Shown: positions 43,546 through 52,924 of the stretch, piece after piece | Numbering within the stretch: position 1 is the first letter of the stretch | Layout: the number at the start of each line of letters is the position of its first letter | Assembly: GCF_002993885.1 (NCBI RefSeq) | Contig: NZ_CM009578.1 | Location: forward strand, 3,987,569 to 4,051,568 | Source of the DNA: Sphingopyxis lindanitolerans | Lineage (GTDB): Bacteria > Pseudomonadota > Alphaproteobacteria > Sphingomonadales > Sphingomonadaceae | Length of the DNA stretch: 64,000 bases | Reading direction: 5' to 3' | Made by a program: the position numbers and the translations under genes | Notes under the pieces: model-generated | The model's input: only the letters and a program-made list of their open reading frames with translations | Databases searched by the model: none | What the model was told of the DNA's origin: nothing

Positions 43546-44080
43546 GGCGCAATATCGTCAGCTTCGCCTTGCCGACGCGGCGCTCGGCGTCGATCGCGAA
43601 CCCCGCGACTTCGACGGCTTCCTTGCCGCCGGTCTCGATCGAAACCCAGCTTTCGGGGCCGATCCAGCCGAGCCGGTTCAGCTTGTCGAGCGCAACGCTG
43701 CCCGCGCCAGTCTCATACGGCGCGTCGATCAGCAGCAGATCGAAGCTGCGCCGCGCGGGGCCGAGCGCGAGAACCGATCCGGCGCGAACATCGGCGCGCG
43801 GCGCCGCACCGAGCGCCGCGAGATTGCTCCGCAGTGCGTCGAGCGCGTCGCGGTCCTGCTCGCCGAACAGGCAATGCGCGGCACCGCGCGACAGCGCTTC
43901 GATGCCGAGCGCCCCCGACCCCGCGAAAAGGTCGGCGACATAGAGTCCCTCGAAACTGCCCACGCGGCTCGTCAGCATCGAGAAGAGCGTCTCGCGCGTG
44001 CGGTCGGCGGTGGGGCGCGTCGCGTCATTCCGCGGTGCGACCAGTTTGCGGCCGCGCCATTCGCCGGCGATGACGCGCAT
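43538..44080 (-). CDS. rsmD: 16S rRNA (guanine-966-N2)-methyltransferase
   Basis: 180 residues. MRVIAGEWRGRKL at the N-terminus, RPTADRTRETLFSML, the SAM-binding VADLFAGSGALGIEALSRGA and the catalytic DAPYETG (N/DPPY motif variant) define RsmD. It methylates G966 during 30S assembly. The ATG overlaps the TGA of the pseudouridine synthase gene (TGATG), so the two rRNA-modification genes are translationally coupled. Confidence 0.95.
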   Translation of the reverse strand: MRVIAGEWRGRKLVAPRNDATRPTADRTRETLFSMLTSRVGSFEGLYVADLFAGSGALGIEALSRGAAHCLFGEQDRDALDALRSNLAALGAAPRADVRAGSVLALGPARRSFDLLLIDAPYETGAGSVALDKLNRLGWIGPESWVSIETGGKEAVEVAGFAIDAERRVGKAKLTILRPE

Positions 44081-44985
44081 CAGCCGAGCCGACGCCGGAA
44101 CTGGAACAGCGCGTCGCGTGCGACGACCTCGACCTGCCCCACATCGAGTTCCTCGACGGTAAACTGCCCGTAGCGGGTGCGGATGAGGCGGCTGACCTGG
44201 AGGCCGAGATGTTCGAGGACGCGGCGAACTTCGCGGTTCTTGCCCTCGGTCAGCGTCATCTCGATCCACTGGTTGCGGCCGGTGCGGCGTTCGAGATTGG
44301 CGTCGATCTTGCCATAGCGAATGCCGTCGATCTCGATGCCGAGGACGAGTTCTTCGAGCTGCGCCTGGCTGATGTCGCCAAAGGCGCGCGCGCGATAGGT
44401 GCGCTCGACCCCGCTCGCGGGCAGTTCGAGCTGGCGTTTGAATTCGCCGTCGTTGGTGAGGAGCAGCAGGCCTTCGGTATTATAATCGAGCCGCCCGACC
44501 GGCATCAGGCGCGGCAGGCCCTTGGGCATCACGTCATAAATCGTCTTGCGGCCCTTTGGGTCGCGCGCCGCGGTCAGGCAGCCGACGGGCTTGTAGAAAC
44601 GATAGAGGCGGGTCGAGACGGGTTTTTCGACCGGGTTGCCATCGACGGTCAGCCCGTCGAGCGAGGAAAGCAGCGGCGCGGGCTGCGCGATCACTTCGCC
44701 GTTCAGCGCGATGCGGCCTTCCTCGATCATCCGCTCGACGTCGCGGCGCGATCCGACCCCGGCGCGGGCGAGCAGTTTCGCGATGCGCTGCGGGCCATCC
44801 TCGTGTTCGGGTTCGGCCTGGGGCTTGCGCGGCGCGGCGGCTCCGCGCGCGGCACGGCGTCCGCGGGGGGCATCGGAGGGCGCCGAACGGGGCGCGCTGC
44901 GGGGTGGACGGCGGATGGTCATGGGAACGGGTGCGGCTTTCTTGTCGTTTTTGGACACAGAGTGTGACTTTGTGATCACGCTCAT
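44080..44985 (-). CDS. RsuA/RluB-family pseudouridine synthase
   Basis: 301 residues from the chosen ATG. A basic, Pro/Arg-rich N-terminal tail, an S4 RNA-binding domain (RIAKLLARAGVGSRRDVERM), then the synthase fold with catalytic Asp in GRLDYNTEGLLLL and TLTEGKNREVRR. RluB modifies U2605 of 23S rRNA and RsuA U516 of 16S; length and the linker favour RluB-like. Start either 44985 or 44922, without strong ribosome-binding sites. Confidence 0.92.
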   Translation of the reverse strand: MSVITKSHSVSKNDKKAAPVPMTIRRPPRSAPRSAPSDAPRGRRAARGAAAPRKPQAEPEHEDGPQRIAKLLARAGVGSRRDVERMIEEGRIALNGEVIAQPAPLLSSLDGLTVDGNPVEKPVSTRLYRFYKPVGCLTAARDPKGRKTIYDVMPKGLPRLMPVGRLDYNTEGLLLLTNDGEFKRQLELPASGVERTYRARAFGDISQAQLEELVLGIEIDGIRYGKIDANLERRTGRNQWIEMTLTEGKNREVRRVLEHLGLQVSRLIRTRYGQFTVEELDVGQVEVVARDALFQFRRRLG

Positions 44986-45076
44986 AGCCCGAAATATGTC
45001 GCTTCGTCGATGGCAAGCACAAGCGATGTTGCAGGATGGGCCGGAGCGAGTCATGGCGAGCTTAAAGGGAGTTCAT

Positions 45077-45514
45077 ATGCTCTTCGCGTCTCGCCCGTCG
45101 TGCATCAAGCGCTTGCTGGTCATCGAGGATGACCCGCTGGTCGCGTTCGATAGCGAGCGGACGCTGAAGCACGGCGGCTATGACATCGTCGCGACGGTCG
45201 ATTCGGGTGAAGCCGCGGTCGCGGTGATCGCCTCGACCCAGATCGACGCGATCGTCCTCGACCTGGGTCTTGCGGGCCATATGACGGGGCGCGAAGTCGC
45301 CCGGCTTGCCCGCGACCGCGGCATCGCGGTGCTGCTGGTGACCGGCACGTGCCCCGCCGATGCCGAAGACATCGCGGTCGCCTGCCTCGGCAAGCCGCAC
45401 AGCGCCTCGGCGCTACTTTCTGCGGTGAAAGCGGTCGAGACGATAACCTGCAAGAAAAAGGCGCCGCGCAAGGTCAACGGCCTCGTCACCTTCTGGCGAC
45501 CCGAGGCGGCGTAA
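45077..45514 (+). CDS. stand-alone CheY-like receiver protein
   Basis: 145 residues from the ATG at 45077, which has AAAGGGAG six bases upstream; an ATG at 45053 with GGAG is the alternative. Receiver fold: RLLVIEDDPLVAF acidic pocket, phospho-Asp in AIVLDLGLAGHMTG, LLVTGTCP, and a lysine in CLGKPHS. There is no output domain, so it likely acts through protein contact or as a phosphate sink. No kinase gene is adjacent; the nearest one is over 40 kb away. Confidence 0.85.
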   Translation: MLFASRPSCIKRLLVIEDDPLVAFDSERTLKHGGYDIVATVDSGEAAVAVIASTQIDAIVLDLGLAGHMTGREVARLARDRGIAVLLVTGTCPADAEDIAVACLGKPHSASALLSAVKAVETITCKKKAPRKVNGLVTFWRPEAA

Positions 45515-45631
45515 TGCCGCGGCGCTTCGGCGTGCTTTTCGAATTAGCCGCTTCCAATTTGTCCCCGACGCTTTAGGCCATGATCGATCAGGTCGGGCAT
45601 TGCGTATCGGATGCCAAGGGGAGAGCGGAAT

Positions 45632-46972
45632 TTGCAAGCTGACAGCGTGACGCCGGCGCCACGGGGCTGGCTGGACAGCATCCGGCCCTATCTGGAGCGT
45701 GCGCCCGTCGCGGCTTTCCTGCTCGGCGTGTCCTCGGGCTTTCCCTACGCGATGATCGGCGCGACGCTGACGACGCGCCTCGCGCAGGACGGCATCGACA
45801 AGAAAACGGTGACCGCCTTCACGCTCGCCTTCCTCGTCTACAACCTCAAGCCACTCTGGTCGTGGGTGGTCGATGGCGTTCGCTTGCCCGTTCTGGGCCG
45901 GGCCGGTCAGCGCGTATCGTGGATCATCCTCGCTGCCGTGCTCGTGATGGCCGCTGTCGCCAACCTTGCGCTGCAGGATCCCAAGGCCGATATCTATCAG
46001 ACCGCAATTGCGGCGATCCTCGTCGGTTTCGCTGGCGCGACCTTCGACATCGTGATCGATGCCTATCGCATCGAAACGCTGAAGCCCGCGCAACTCGGGA
46101 TCGGATCGGGGATGAGCCAATATGGCTGGCGCATCGGGTCCGCGGGCGCTGGCGCGCTCGCGCTTTACCTCGCGGCACGGCACGGGTGGGGGGCCGCCTA
46201 TCTCGCCTGCGCGCTCTTCGCGCTTCCGGCGGTGGTCGCCGCGCTGTGGCTTGGCGAGCCCGATCGGCACCGCGACCCCGCGCGGCGCAAGGGCGGAAGC
46301 GCGATCATCCAATCGATCATCGGGCCCTTCGTCGAATTTTTTCAGCGAGAGGGCGCGCTGCTGGTGCTGCTGTTCGTGCTCGTCCACAAGATCGGCGACA
46401 CGCTCGCCAACCTGACGTTCCGCCTGCTGTTCGACGACCTCGGCTACACGAACGACGAGATCGCCCTCTATGACGTCGGCATCGGTTTCTGGGCGTATCT
46501 GATCGGCATCTTCGTCGGCGGCATCCTCTATTCGCGCATGGGGATGAAGCGGTCGGTGCTGGTCAGCCTGATCCTGATGGCGGTGTCGAATTTCAGCTTC
46601 GCCGCGCTCGCCGCGGTCGGGCACAGCAATTGGGGCATGGCGGGCGCGATCGGGTTCGAGAATTTCGCGAGCGGGATCGGCGGCGTCGTCGTCGTCGCCT
46701 ATTTCTCCGCGCTTTGCGATCTGCGCTTTACCGCGGCGCATTATGCGCTGATTTCCTCGGCGGCCAGCATCGTGGGGCGCTTCGTCACCGGCACGACTGC
46801 GGGGGGGCTGATCGAAAGCTTCGGCTATGTCCAATTCTACCTGCTTACCACCGCGGCGGCGGTGCCGGGTATCCTGCTTTTCTGGTGGATGATGCGCACC
46901 GGACTGGTCGATCTGTCGGTCGGTTCGGCGGGCAAGGTCGAAGGGGTAGACGAAAAAGCGACGCCCGGCTGA
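45632..46972 (+). CDS. AmpG-like MFS permease (PAT family)
   Basis: About 446 residues, 12 helices. LLGVSSGFPYAMIGATLTTRL, TFDIVIDAYRIETL and HKIGDTLANLTFRLLF are conserved in AmpG/PAT transporters, which import anhydromuropeptides for cell-wall recycling and, in some bacteria, beta-lactamase control. Other PAT members import acetyl-CoA-type substrates. A TTG at 45632 has AAGGGGAG eight bases upstream; an ATG at 45611 has none. Its stop lies in a hairpin shared with folC. Confidence 0.87.
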   Translation: MQADSVTPAPRGWLDSIRPYLERAPVAAFLLGVSSGFPYAMIGATLTTRLAQDGIDKKTVTAFTLAFLVYNLKPLWSWVVDGVRLPVLGRAGQRVSWIILAAVLVMAAVANLALQDPKADIYQTAIAAILVGFAGATFDIVIDAYRIETLKPAQLGIGSGMSQYGWRIGSAGAGALALYLAARHGWGAAYLACALFALPAVVAALWLGEPDRHRDPARRKGGSAIIQSIIGPFVEFFQREGALLVLLFVLVHKIGDTLANLTFRLLFDDLGYTNDEIALYDVGIGFWAYLIGIFVGGILYSRMGMKRSVLVSLILMAVSNFSFAALAAVGHSNWGMAGAIGFENFASGIGGVVVVAYFSALCDLRFTAAHYALISSAASIVGRFVTGTTAGGLIESFGYVQFYLLTTAAAVPGILLFWWMMRTGLVDLSVGSAGKVEGVDEKATPG

Positions 46973-46986
46973 TCGTCAGTCGGGCG
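46953..46986 (-). terminator. terminator of the pyrF-trp-accD-folC operon
   Basis: On the minus strand the interrupted stem CGCCCG-CTGA / TCAG-CGGGCG with loop CGA (46962-46986) is followed after four bases by five T. It includes the stop codons of both folC and the converging AmpG-like gene. Confidence 0.65.
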
Positions 46987-48313
46987 ATTGCCCATTGGCC
47001 CGCAACACCTCGCCCGCCAGATAGAGCGAGCCGCAGATCAGCCCATCGGCGGGGCCGCGATGGCCGCGGACGAAGGACAGGGCAGCCACGACATTATCGC
47101 AAGGCTGCACGTCGGCGATCGCCAGTTCGCTTTGGACCCGGCGGCAGAGGTCGAGCGGATCATGATGCTCGTGTCCCGGAATCGGCACCGCCTGAAACGA
47201 GGCGATCTTGTCGGCGAACGGGCGCAGGAAGCCGGTCGCATCCTTGTTCGCGAGCAGGCCGCAGATGACGTGCAGCGACGGGCGACCGGCGAGCGCCTTC
47301 GCCAGCGCCGCACCCGCATCGGGATTATGGCCGCCGTCGAGCCAGAGCGCCGCGCCCGGCGGCAGCATCGCGGCCAGCGGCCCCGCGTCGAGGCGCGGCA
47401 GTCGCGCCGGCCAGTGCGCGCGCGTCATCGCCTCGGCCAAGGCGCTTTCGGGAATGGCGAGCATCGCCTGATGACGAAGCATCGCGACGGCGAGCGCGGC
47501 ATTGTCCGCCTGGTGCGAACCCGTCATCGCGGGAAGCGGCAGGCGGAGCGTGCCGCGTGCATCGCGGTAATGGACGTCGCTGTCGTCGGTCGTTGCATCC
47601 CATGCGTCGCCCCGATCGATCACCATCGCACCTGCCTTTGCCGCCTGCTTCGCGACTTCGGCACGCACCGAGGACGGATAGGCCTGCGTCACCAGCGGTG
47701 CGCCCGCCTTCGCAATGCCCGCCTTTTCAAAGGCGATGCGGTCGAGCGGGGCCGTCGGCACATTGTCCTCTGGCGCGAGCAGAAAGGCCTCATGGTCGAT
47801 GCCGAGCGAGGCGATGCCGCAGACCGCCGGGTGCGCAATGATATTCGTCGCGTCGAGCCGCCCGCCAAGCCCAACCTCGACGATGCAGGCGTCGGCGGGG
47901 GTTCGCGCGAAGGCGAGGAAGGCGGCGGCGGTCGTGACTTCGAAAAAGCTCGCCTCAAGCCCCTCGGCGACGTCGAGCACCTCGCCGAGCAACGCGGCGA
48001 GCAGCGCGTCGTCGATCAGCGAACCCGAGAGCCGGATGCGCTCGTTGAAGCGGACGAGATGCGGGCTCGAATAGACGTGCGCCGTCAGCCCCGCCGCCTC
48101 GATCGCGGCGCGCAGGAACGCGCAGGTCGAACCCTTGCCGTTGGTGCCCGCGACATGGAGCACCGGCGGCAGCTTGTCCTGTGGATTGCCGAGCCGCGCG
48201 CAGAGTTCGGTGATGCGGTCGAGCCCAAGGATATCGCGCCCTGGCGACAGCATCGCAAGACGATCGAGCTGCGCCTGAACGGCGGGATCGGAGCTGTGGG
48301 CGTGGTCGGGCAT
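46976..48313 (-). CDS. folC: bifunctional folylpolyglutamate / dihydrofolate synthase
   Basis: 445 residues. ATP-binding HVAGTNGKGSTCAFL, the SSPHLVRFNERI loop, VEVGLGGRLDATNI and LDGGHNPDAG are the Mur-ligase family motifs of FolC. It adds glutamate to dihydropteroate and to folates in the cytosol. The ATG at 48313 gives the usual length; the frame stays open upstream through a family E repeat. Last gene of the trp/accD operon, as in many alphaproteobacteria. Confidence 0.96.
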   Translation of the reverse strand: MPDHAHSSDPAVQAQLDRLAMLSPGRDILGLDRITELCARLGNPQDKLPPVLHVAGTNGKGSTCAFLRAAIEAAGLTAHVYSSPHLVRFNERIRLSGSLIDDALLAALLGEVLDVAEGLEASFFEVTTAAAFLAFARTPADACIVEVGLGGRLDATNIIAHPAVCGIASLGIDHEAFLLAPEDNVPTAPLDRIAFEKAGIAKAGAPLVTQAYPSSVRAEVAKQAAKAGAMVIDRGDAWDATTDDSDVHYRDARGTLRLPLPAMTGSHQADNAALAVAMLRHQAMLAIPESALAEAMTRAHWPARLPRLDAGPLAAMLPPGAALWLDGGHNPDAGAALAKALAGRPSLHVICGLLANKDATGFLRPFADKIASFQAVPIPGHEHHDPLDLCRRVQSELAIADVQPCDNVVAALSFVRGHRGPADGLICGSLYLAGEVLRANGQSPD

Positions 48314-48338
48314 GGTCGGATACCGCTTAACAGATATT

Positions 48339-48434
48339 CGTCGTTGCGAGCGGAGCGAAGCAATCTCCAGCCTTCGGCATGGCACTATGCCGAGGGCTGG
48401 GGATTGCCGCGTCGCTTCGCTCCTCGCAATGACG
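48339..48434. repeat. palindromic repeat, family E
   Basis: Outer arms CGTCGTTGCGAGCGGAGCGA and TCGCTTCGCTCCTCGCAATG... are inverted copies, and inner arms GGCATGGC and GCCGAGGG extend them. It fills the gap between accD and folC. The sequence GCGAGCGAAGCGAAGCAATC-like is a motif seen as a dispersed repeat in other alphaproteobacteria. Confidence 0.85.
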
Positions 48435-48446
48435 TGTCGGGAAGGA

Positions 48447-49298
48447 TCAGGCCGCCTTTTCGGGCGCCAGATAGCCAATCAGGCGACCGAGGGTTTCGGG
48501 CAACTGCTTGCGGTGGACGACCATGTCGATCATCCCATGGTCGAGCAGATATTCGGCGCGCTGGAACCCTTCGGGCAATTTCTCGCGGATCGTATTCTCG
48601 ATCACGCGCTGGCCGGCGAAACCGATGAGCGCCTTGGGCTCGCTGATCTGGACATCGCCGAGCATCGCATAGCTGGCGGTAACGCCGCCGGTCGTCGGGT
48701 CGGTGAGCAGCACCACGTAGGGAAGACCGGCGCGGCGCAGGCGCGCAAGCGCCACCGTGGCACGCGGCATCTGCATCAGCGACAGCGTGCCTTCCTGCAT
48801 CCGTGCGCCGCCCGCCGCGGTGATCGCAATGTAAGGGACGCCGCGCTGGATCGCCTGTTCGACGCCGGTGACGAAGGCCTCGCCCACCGCGACGCCCATC
48901 GATCCACCCATGAAGGCGAAATCCTGAACGCCGATGACGGCGCCCTGGCCCGAGATGCGGCCGAACGCATTCTGATAGGCGTCGCGGTCGCCGGTCTGTG
49001 CGCGCGCCGCCTTGATACGGTCGACATATTTCTTGGTATCACGGAACTTCAGCGGGTCTTCGGGCGCGGGCGGCGAGGCGATGAGGTCGTGCAGGCCGCC
49101 ATCGAACAACTGCGCGAAACGTTCCTTGGCGCCGATGCGGTCGTGATGGTCGCAGCGCGGGCAGACGTTGAGATTATCTTCCCATTCCTTGACGAACACC
49201 ATCTGCTGGCACTGGCGGCATTTGTGCCAGAGATTGTCGGCGGTATCGCGCTTGGCGGTGAAGGGCAGGGCGTTGCGGACGCGGTCGAGCCAGCTCAT
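48447..49298 (-). CDS. accD: acetyl-CoA carboxylase carboxyltransferase subunit beta
   Basis: 283 residues. N-terminal zinc ribbon (CRQCQQM...CPRCDHHD, four cysteines), then the carboxyltransferase fold with [28 protein letters not shown] and [15 protein letters not shown]. With AccA it transfers CO2 from biotin to acetyl-CoA, the first step of fatty-acid synthesis. The start overlaps the trpA stop (ATGA), so both are coupled. Confidence 0.97.
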   Translation of the reverse strand: MSWLDRVRNALPFTAKRDTADNLWHKCRQCQQMVFVKEWEDNLNVCPRCDHHDRIGAKERFAQLFDGGLHDLIASPPAPEDPLKFRDTKKYVDRIKAARAQTGDRDAYQNAFGRISGQGAVIGVQDFAFMGGSMGVAVGEAFVTGVEQAIQRGVPYIAITAAGGARMQEGTLSLMQMPRATVALARLRRAGLPYVVLLTDPTTGGVTASYAMLGDVQISEPKALIGFAGQRVIENTIREKLPEGFQRAEYLLDHGMIDMVVHRKQLPETLGRLIGYLAPEKAA

Positions 49299-50086
49299 GC
49301 GGCGATCTCCTTTGCGCCGTGGATAGCATCGGCGAGGGTGCGGGTGAAAGCCTCGACATAAGGCGCGGCGGCGTCGCCATGCTCGGCGATGATGTCGATG
49401 AAGGCCGACCCGACGACGACGCCATCGGCGACCTTAGCGATTTGCGCCGCCTGCTCGGGCGTGCGGATACCGAAGCCGACCGCGACGGGCAGGTCGGTGG
49501 CGGCTTTCAGGCGCGCCACCGCATCCTCGATGCTCGCCTGCGCGGCCTGCTGAAGCCCGGTGATTCCGGCGACCGAGACATAATAAAGGAAACCGCCCGC
49601 GCCGTTCAGCACGTCGGGCAGGCGCGCCGCATCGGTGGTCGGGGTGGCGAGGCGGATGAGGTCGACGCCCGCAGCGCGGAGGCTCGGGCCGAGTTCGGCA
49701 TCCTCTTCCGACGGAATATCGACACAAATCACGCCATCGACGCCCGCCTTGGCGCATTCGGCGGCGAACCAGTCGGCGCCGCGGATCGTCATCGGATTGG
49801 CATAGCCCATCAGGACGAGCGGAACGTTGGGGTGCCGCTGGCGGAAGGCAGCGGCGATCGCGAAGATCGTGGCGGTCGTCGTCCCCTTGGCGAGCGCGCG
49901 CAGGTTCGCGGCCTGGATCGCGGGACCGTCCGCCATCGGATCGGTGAAGGGCATGCCGAGTTCGATCACATCGGCTCCCCCCGCGACGAGTGCATCGAGG
50001 ATCGCGCCGGTGTCGCCGTCGCCCGCGGTGATGAAAGTGACGAGCGCGGGGCGCGGTTTGGCGAAGGTGGTGGCGAAGCGGGTCAT
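49295..50086 (-). CDS. trpA: tryptophan synthase subunit alpha
   Basis: 263 residues. Catalytic Glu in [18 protein letters not shown] (with the active Asp later in [10 protein letters not shown]), LVLMGYANP and [11 protein letters not shown] are conserved. It cleaves indole-3-glycerol phosphate and channels indole to TrpB. Overlaps accD by four bases; a 207-base gap with a family D repeat separates it from trpB. Confidence 0.97.
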   Translation of the reverse strand: MTRFATTFAKPRPALVTFITAGDGDTGAILDALVAGGADVIELGMPFTDPMADGPAIQAANLRALAKGTTTATIFAIAAAFRQRHPNVPLVLMGYANPMTIRGADWFAAECAKAGVDGVICVDIPSEEDAELGPSLRAAGVDLIRLATPTTDAARLPDVLNGAGGFLYYVSVAGITGLQQAAQASIEDAVARLKAATDLPVAVGFGIRTPEQAAQIAKVADGVVVGSAFIDIIAEHGDAAAPYVEAFTRTLADAIHGAKEIAA

Positions 50087-50154
50087 AGGACTTTTCTCTC
50101 GAATCGCGGCGTGAGGAGCGGAGCCGACATTATGAGATTGCCGATATCATAGCT

Positions 50155-50269
50155 GCCGTGTTCCCCCGCGAAGGCGGGGGTCCATCTCCCATGTTGGGAA
50201 GGCGCGGCGCCGCTCGCTGGATGTTGCCAGGGCAGGTGATGGACCCCCGCCTTCGCGAGGGAACACGGC
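50155..50269. repeat. palindromic repeat, family D (variant copy)
   Basis: Arms 50155-50186 and 50238-50269 are 32-base inverted copies with one mismatch, core CCCCCGCGAAGGCGGGGG. The spacer of 51 bases differs from the copy at 34546. It lies in the trpB-trpA gap. Confidence 0.9.
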
Positions 50270-50293
50270 TGGGCATTCCAAAGCTTCATGCTT

Positions 50294-51505
50294 TTAAAGC
50301 TCCACCCCCAGCGCATCCGCCACCGTGAAGATGTCCTTGTCGCCGCGGCCCGAACAGTTGACGATGATCACCTTGTCCTTGCCGAGCGTCGGCGCGATGC
50401 GTTCGGCGGCGGCGATCGCGTGGGCGCTTTCGAGAGCCGGGATGATGCCTTCGAGCTTGGTGAGCTTCTGAAAACTCGCCAGCGCTTCGTCATCGGTGAC
50501 CGGCTCGTAGCGAACGCGGCCGATGTCGTGGAGCCAGCTATGCTCCGGCCCGATGCCCGGATAGTCGAGGCCGGCCGAAATGCTGTGCGCCTCGGTGATC
50601 TGGCCATCCTCGTCCTGGAGCAGATAGGTCTTGTTGCCGTGAAGGATGCCGGGGCGCCCGCCCGCGAGGCTGGCGGCGTGTTTGCCATCGAGGCCTTCGC
50701 CCGCGGCCTCGACGCCGACGATCTCGACACCTTCATCGTCGAGGAAGGGGTGGAACAGGCCGATGGCGTTCGACCCGCCGCCCACGGGGGCGATCAGCAT
50801 GTCGGGAAGGCGCCCTTCGGCCTCCAATATCTGCGCGCGCGCTTCGTCGCCGATCACCGACTGGAAGTCGCGGACGAGCTCGGGATAGGGGTGCGGGCCG
50901 GCGACGGTGCCGATGATGTAGAAGGTGTCGTGGACGTTGGCGACCCAGTGGCGCAGCGCTTCGTTCATCGCGTCCTTGAGGGTTTTCGCGCCCGACTCCA
51001 CCGCGACGACTTCGGCGCCGAGCAATTTCATGCGGAACACATTGGGCTGTTGCCGCGCGACATCGACCGCGCCCATGAAGATGGTGCAGGGCAGACCGAA
51101 CAGCGCGGCGACGGTCGCGGTCGCGACACCATGTTGCCCGGCGCCGGTTTCGGCGATGATCTTTTGCTTGCCCATCCGCTTGGCGAGCAGAATCTGGCCG
51201 ATGCAATTGTTGATCTTGTGCGCGCCGGTGTGGTTGAGATCCTCGCGCTTGAGGTAGATTTTCGCGCCACCAAGATTCGCGGTCAGCCGCTCGGCGAGCC
51301 ACAGCGGGCTGGGGCGCCCGACATAATGTTTGAGCAGATAGTCGAACTCGGCCTTGAACGCCGGGTCGGCCTGCGCGGCGCGATAGTGACGCTCGAGATC
51401 GAGGATCAGCGGCATCAGCGTTTCGGCGACATAGCGGCCGCCGAACTGGCCAAAGTGGCCGCGTTCGTCGGGGCCGGTGCGAAGGCTGTTGGGTGCGTGT
51501 GTCAT
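50294..51505 (-). CDS. trpB: tryptophan synthase subunit beta
   Basis: 403 residues. PLP lysine in [39 protein letters not shown] and the CSGRGDKDI tail define TrpB. It condenses indole with serine. Overlaps trpF by four bases (ATGA). Confidence 0.98.
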   Translation of the reverse strand: MTHAPNSLRTGPDERGHFGQFGGRYVAETLMPLILDLERHYRAAQADPAFKAEFDYLLKHYVGRPSPLWLAERLTANLGGAKIYLKREDLNHTGAHKINNCIGQILLAKRMGKQKIIAETGAGQHGVATATVAALFGLPCTIFMGAVDVARQQPNVFRMKLLGAEVVAVESGAKTLKDAMNEALRHWVANVHDTFYIIGTVAGPHPYPELVRDFQSVIGDEARAQILEAEGRLPDMLIAPVGGGSNAIGLFHPFLDDEGVEIVGVEAAGEGLDGKHAASLAGGRPGILHGNKTYLLQDEDGQITEAHSISAGLDYPGIGPEHSWLHDIGRVRYEPVTDDEALASFQKLTKLEGIIPALESAHAIAAAERIAPTLGKDKVIIVNCSGRGDKDIFTVADALGVEL

Positions 51506-52131
51506 CGGCCCGTCGCTTTAAGGAAAGCGGCGATCTTGTCCACATCCTTGACGCCCGGCGCGCTTTCGACACCCGACGAGACATCGACGAGCGGCGCGCC
51601 GGTTTCGGCGATCGCCTGCGCGACATTAGCGGGAGTCAGCCCGCCCGCGACACCCCAGTCGATGCTGTGGCGGTGATTCTTGAGCAGCGACCAGTCGAAA
51701 CGCGTGCCGGTGCCGCCGGGAAGCGCCGCGGCGGGCGCGTCGAACAGGATGCGGTCGGCGGCGCCGTCATATTTGCGGACGCGATCGAGCGTGCCGGCGT
51801 CGGCGAGCCCGACGGCCTTCCACACCTCCGCGGGGACGAGCCGCTTGACCGCCGCGAGCCATTCGGGGGTTTCGTTGCCGTGGAACTGGACGATGTCGGG
51901 ACGAACCTGGCTCAGGGCTTCGCCGGTGAGTTGCTGCGAAGCGTTCACGAGCAGCAGCGCGACCTTGACCTTCCCCTCTGCGCGCTGACGGAGGTCGGTC
52001 GCGGTCTTGAGGTCGACGTGGCGCGGGCTCGGCGCATAATGGACGAGGCCGATATGCGTCGCGCCGAGGCGGATCGCGGCGTCGAGCGTTTCGGGGGTCG
52101 AGAGGCCGCAGATTTTGACGAATGGGGGCAT
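51502..52131 (-). CDS. trpF: phosphoribosylanthranilate isomerase
   Basis: 209 residues, TIM barrel. KICGLSTPE (catalytic Cys), [15 protein letters not shown] with catalytic Asp and [20 protein letters not shown] are all present. It isomerises PRA in tryptophan synthesis. First trp gene of the run, 118 bases after pyrF with a family A repeat between. Confidence 0.97.
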   Translation of the reverse strand: MPPFVKICGLSTPETLDAAIRLGATHIGLVHYAPSPRHVDLKTATDLRQRAEGKVKVALLLVNASQQLTGEALSQVRPDIVQFHGNETPEWLAAVKRLVPAEVWKAVGLADAGTLDRVRKYDGAADRILFDAPAAALPGGTGTRFDWSLLKNHRHSIDWGVAGGLTPANVAQAIAETGAPLVDVSSGVESAPGVKDVDKIAAFLKATGR

Positions 52132-52151
52132 AGTTTCCGAATTTCATTGCT

Positions 52152-52233
52152 CCGTTCGCATCGAGCGAAGTCGAGATGCCCCTCAACCTTGCGCTGTTTC
52201 GATGGGTGTCTCGACTTCGCTCGACACGAACGG
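52152..52233. repeat. palindromic repeat, family A (copy 2)
   Basis: Same core TCGAGCGAAGTCGAGA and arms as 9223-9302, with a different spacer of about 22 bases. Located between pyrF and trpF. Confidence 0.88.
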
Positions 52234-52249
52234 GAATTGCGACAGGTTT

Positions 52250-52924
52250 CTAAAGCGTCGCCTCGATCTCGCGCGCGGCGAGATCGGGGTCGGTCGACTG
52301 GCTGATCGGGCGGCCGACGACCAGGATCGAGGCGCCGTCGGTCATCGCCTGCGCCGGGGTGACGACGCGTTTCTGGTCGCCCGCCTTGCCGTTCGCCGGG
52401 CGGACGCCGGGGACGACGAAGAAACCGCCGGGCCAGGCCTTGCGCGCCGCTTTCACTTCGTGGCCCGAGCAGACGATGCCGTCGAGCCCCGATTGGCGCG
52501 CGAGCGCGGCGAGCCGGACGACCTGCTCGTGCGGACCGCCGCCGACGCCGATATCGTCCAAATCGGGGGCGTCGAGGCTGGTCAGCACGGTGACGCCGAT
52601 GACCTTGGTGGCCGTTCCCGCCGCCGCCTTTGCTTCCTCCATCATCGCGCGGCCGCCCGCGGCGTGGATGGTCAGGATCGCGGGTTCGAGCGGGCGCAGC
52701 GCCTGGATCGCTTTGGCGACGGTGTTGGGAATGTCGTGCAGTTTGAGGTCGAGGAAGATCGGCAGGCCGAACTTCGCCATTTCATGGACGCCATGATGGC
52801 CGTTGGCGCAGAAGAATTCGAGGCCAAGCTTCAATCCGCCGACATGGTGCCGCACCTTCTGCGCCAGCGTCAGCGCGGCGTCGAGGTGGGGCGTGTCGAT
52901 GGCGAGGTAGATGGGCGATGTCAT
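52250..52924 (-). CDS. pyrF: orotidine-5'-phosphate decarboxylase
   Basis: 224 residues. FLDLKLHDIPNTV carries the catalytic Asp-Lys-Asp set, VTVLTSL, VCSGHE and VPGVRPA, and the phosphate-binding ILVVGRPI. It makes UMP. Its ATG overlaps the lapA-like TGA (ATGA). In this operon with tryptophan genes it probably shares a transcript, interrupted by a repeat. Confidence 0.97.
   Translation of the reverse strand: MTSPIYLAIDTPHLDAALTLAQKVRHHVGGLKLGLEFFCANGHHGVHEMAKFGLPIFLDLKLHDIPNTVAKAIQALRPLEPAILTIHAAGGRAMMEEAKAAAGTATKVIGVTVLTSLDAPDLDDIGVGGGPHEQVVRLAALARQSGLDGIVCSGHEVKAARKAWPGGFFVVPGVRPANGKAGDQKRVVTPAQAMTDGASILVVGRPISQSTDPDLAAREIEATL

Noticed and set aside
48339..48434. Possible riboswitch or CRISPR repeat between accD and folC
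   Set aside because: It is a single palindrome, without repeat-spacer units and without conserved aptamer features.
48314..48478. N-terminal extension of FolC upstream of 48313
   Set aside because: It is encoded by a palindromic repeat and lacks similarity to FolC; the ATG at 48313 gives the normal length.
49295..51505. trp attenuator leader peptide upstream of trpF
   Set aside because: No short frame with tandem Trp codons and no terminator is seen in the pyrF-trpF gap; it holds a family A repeat.
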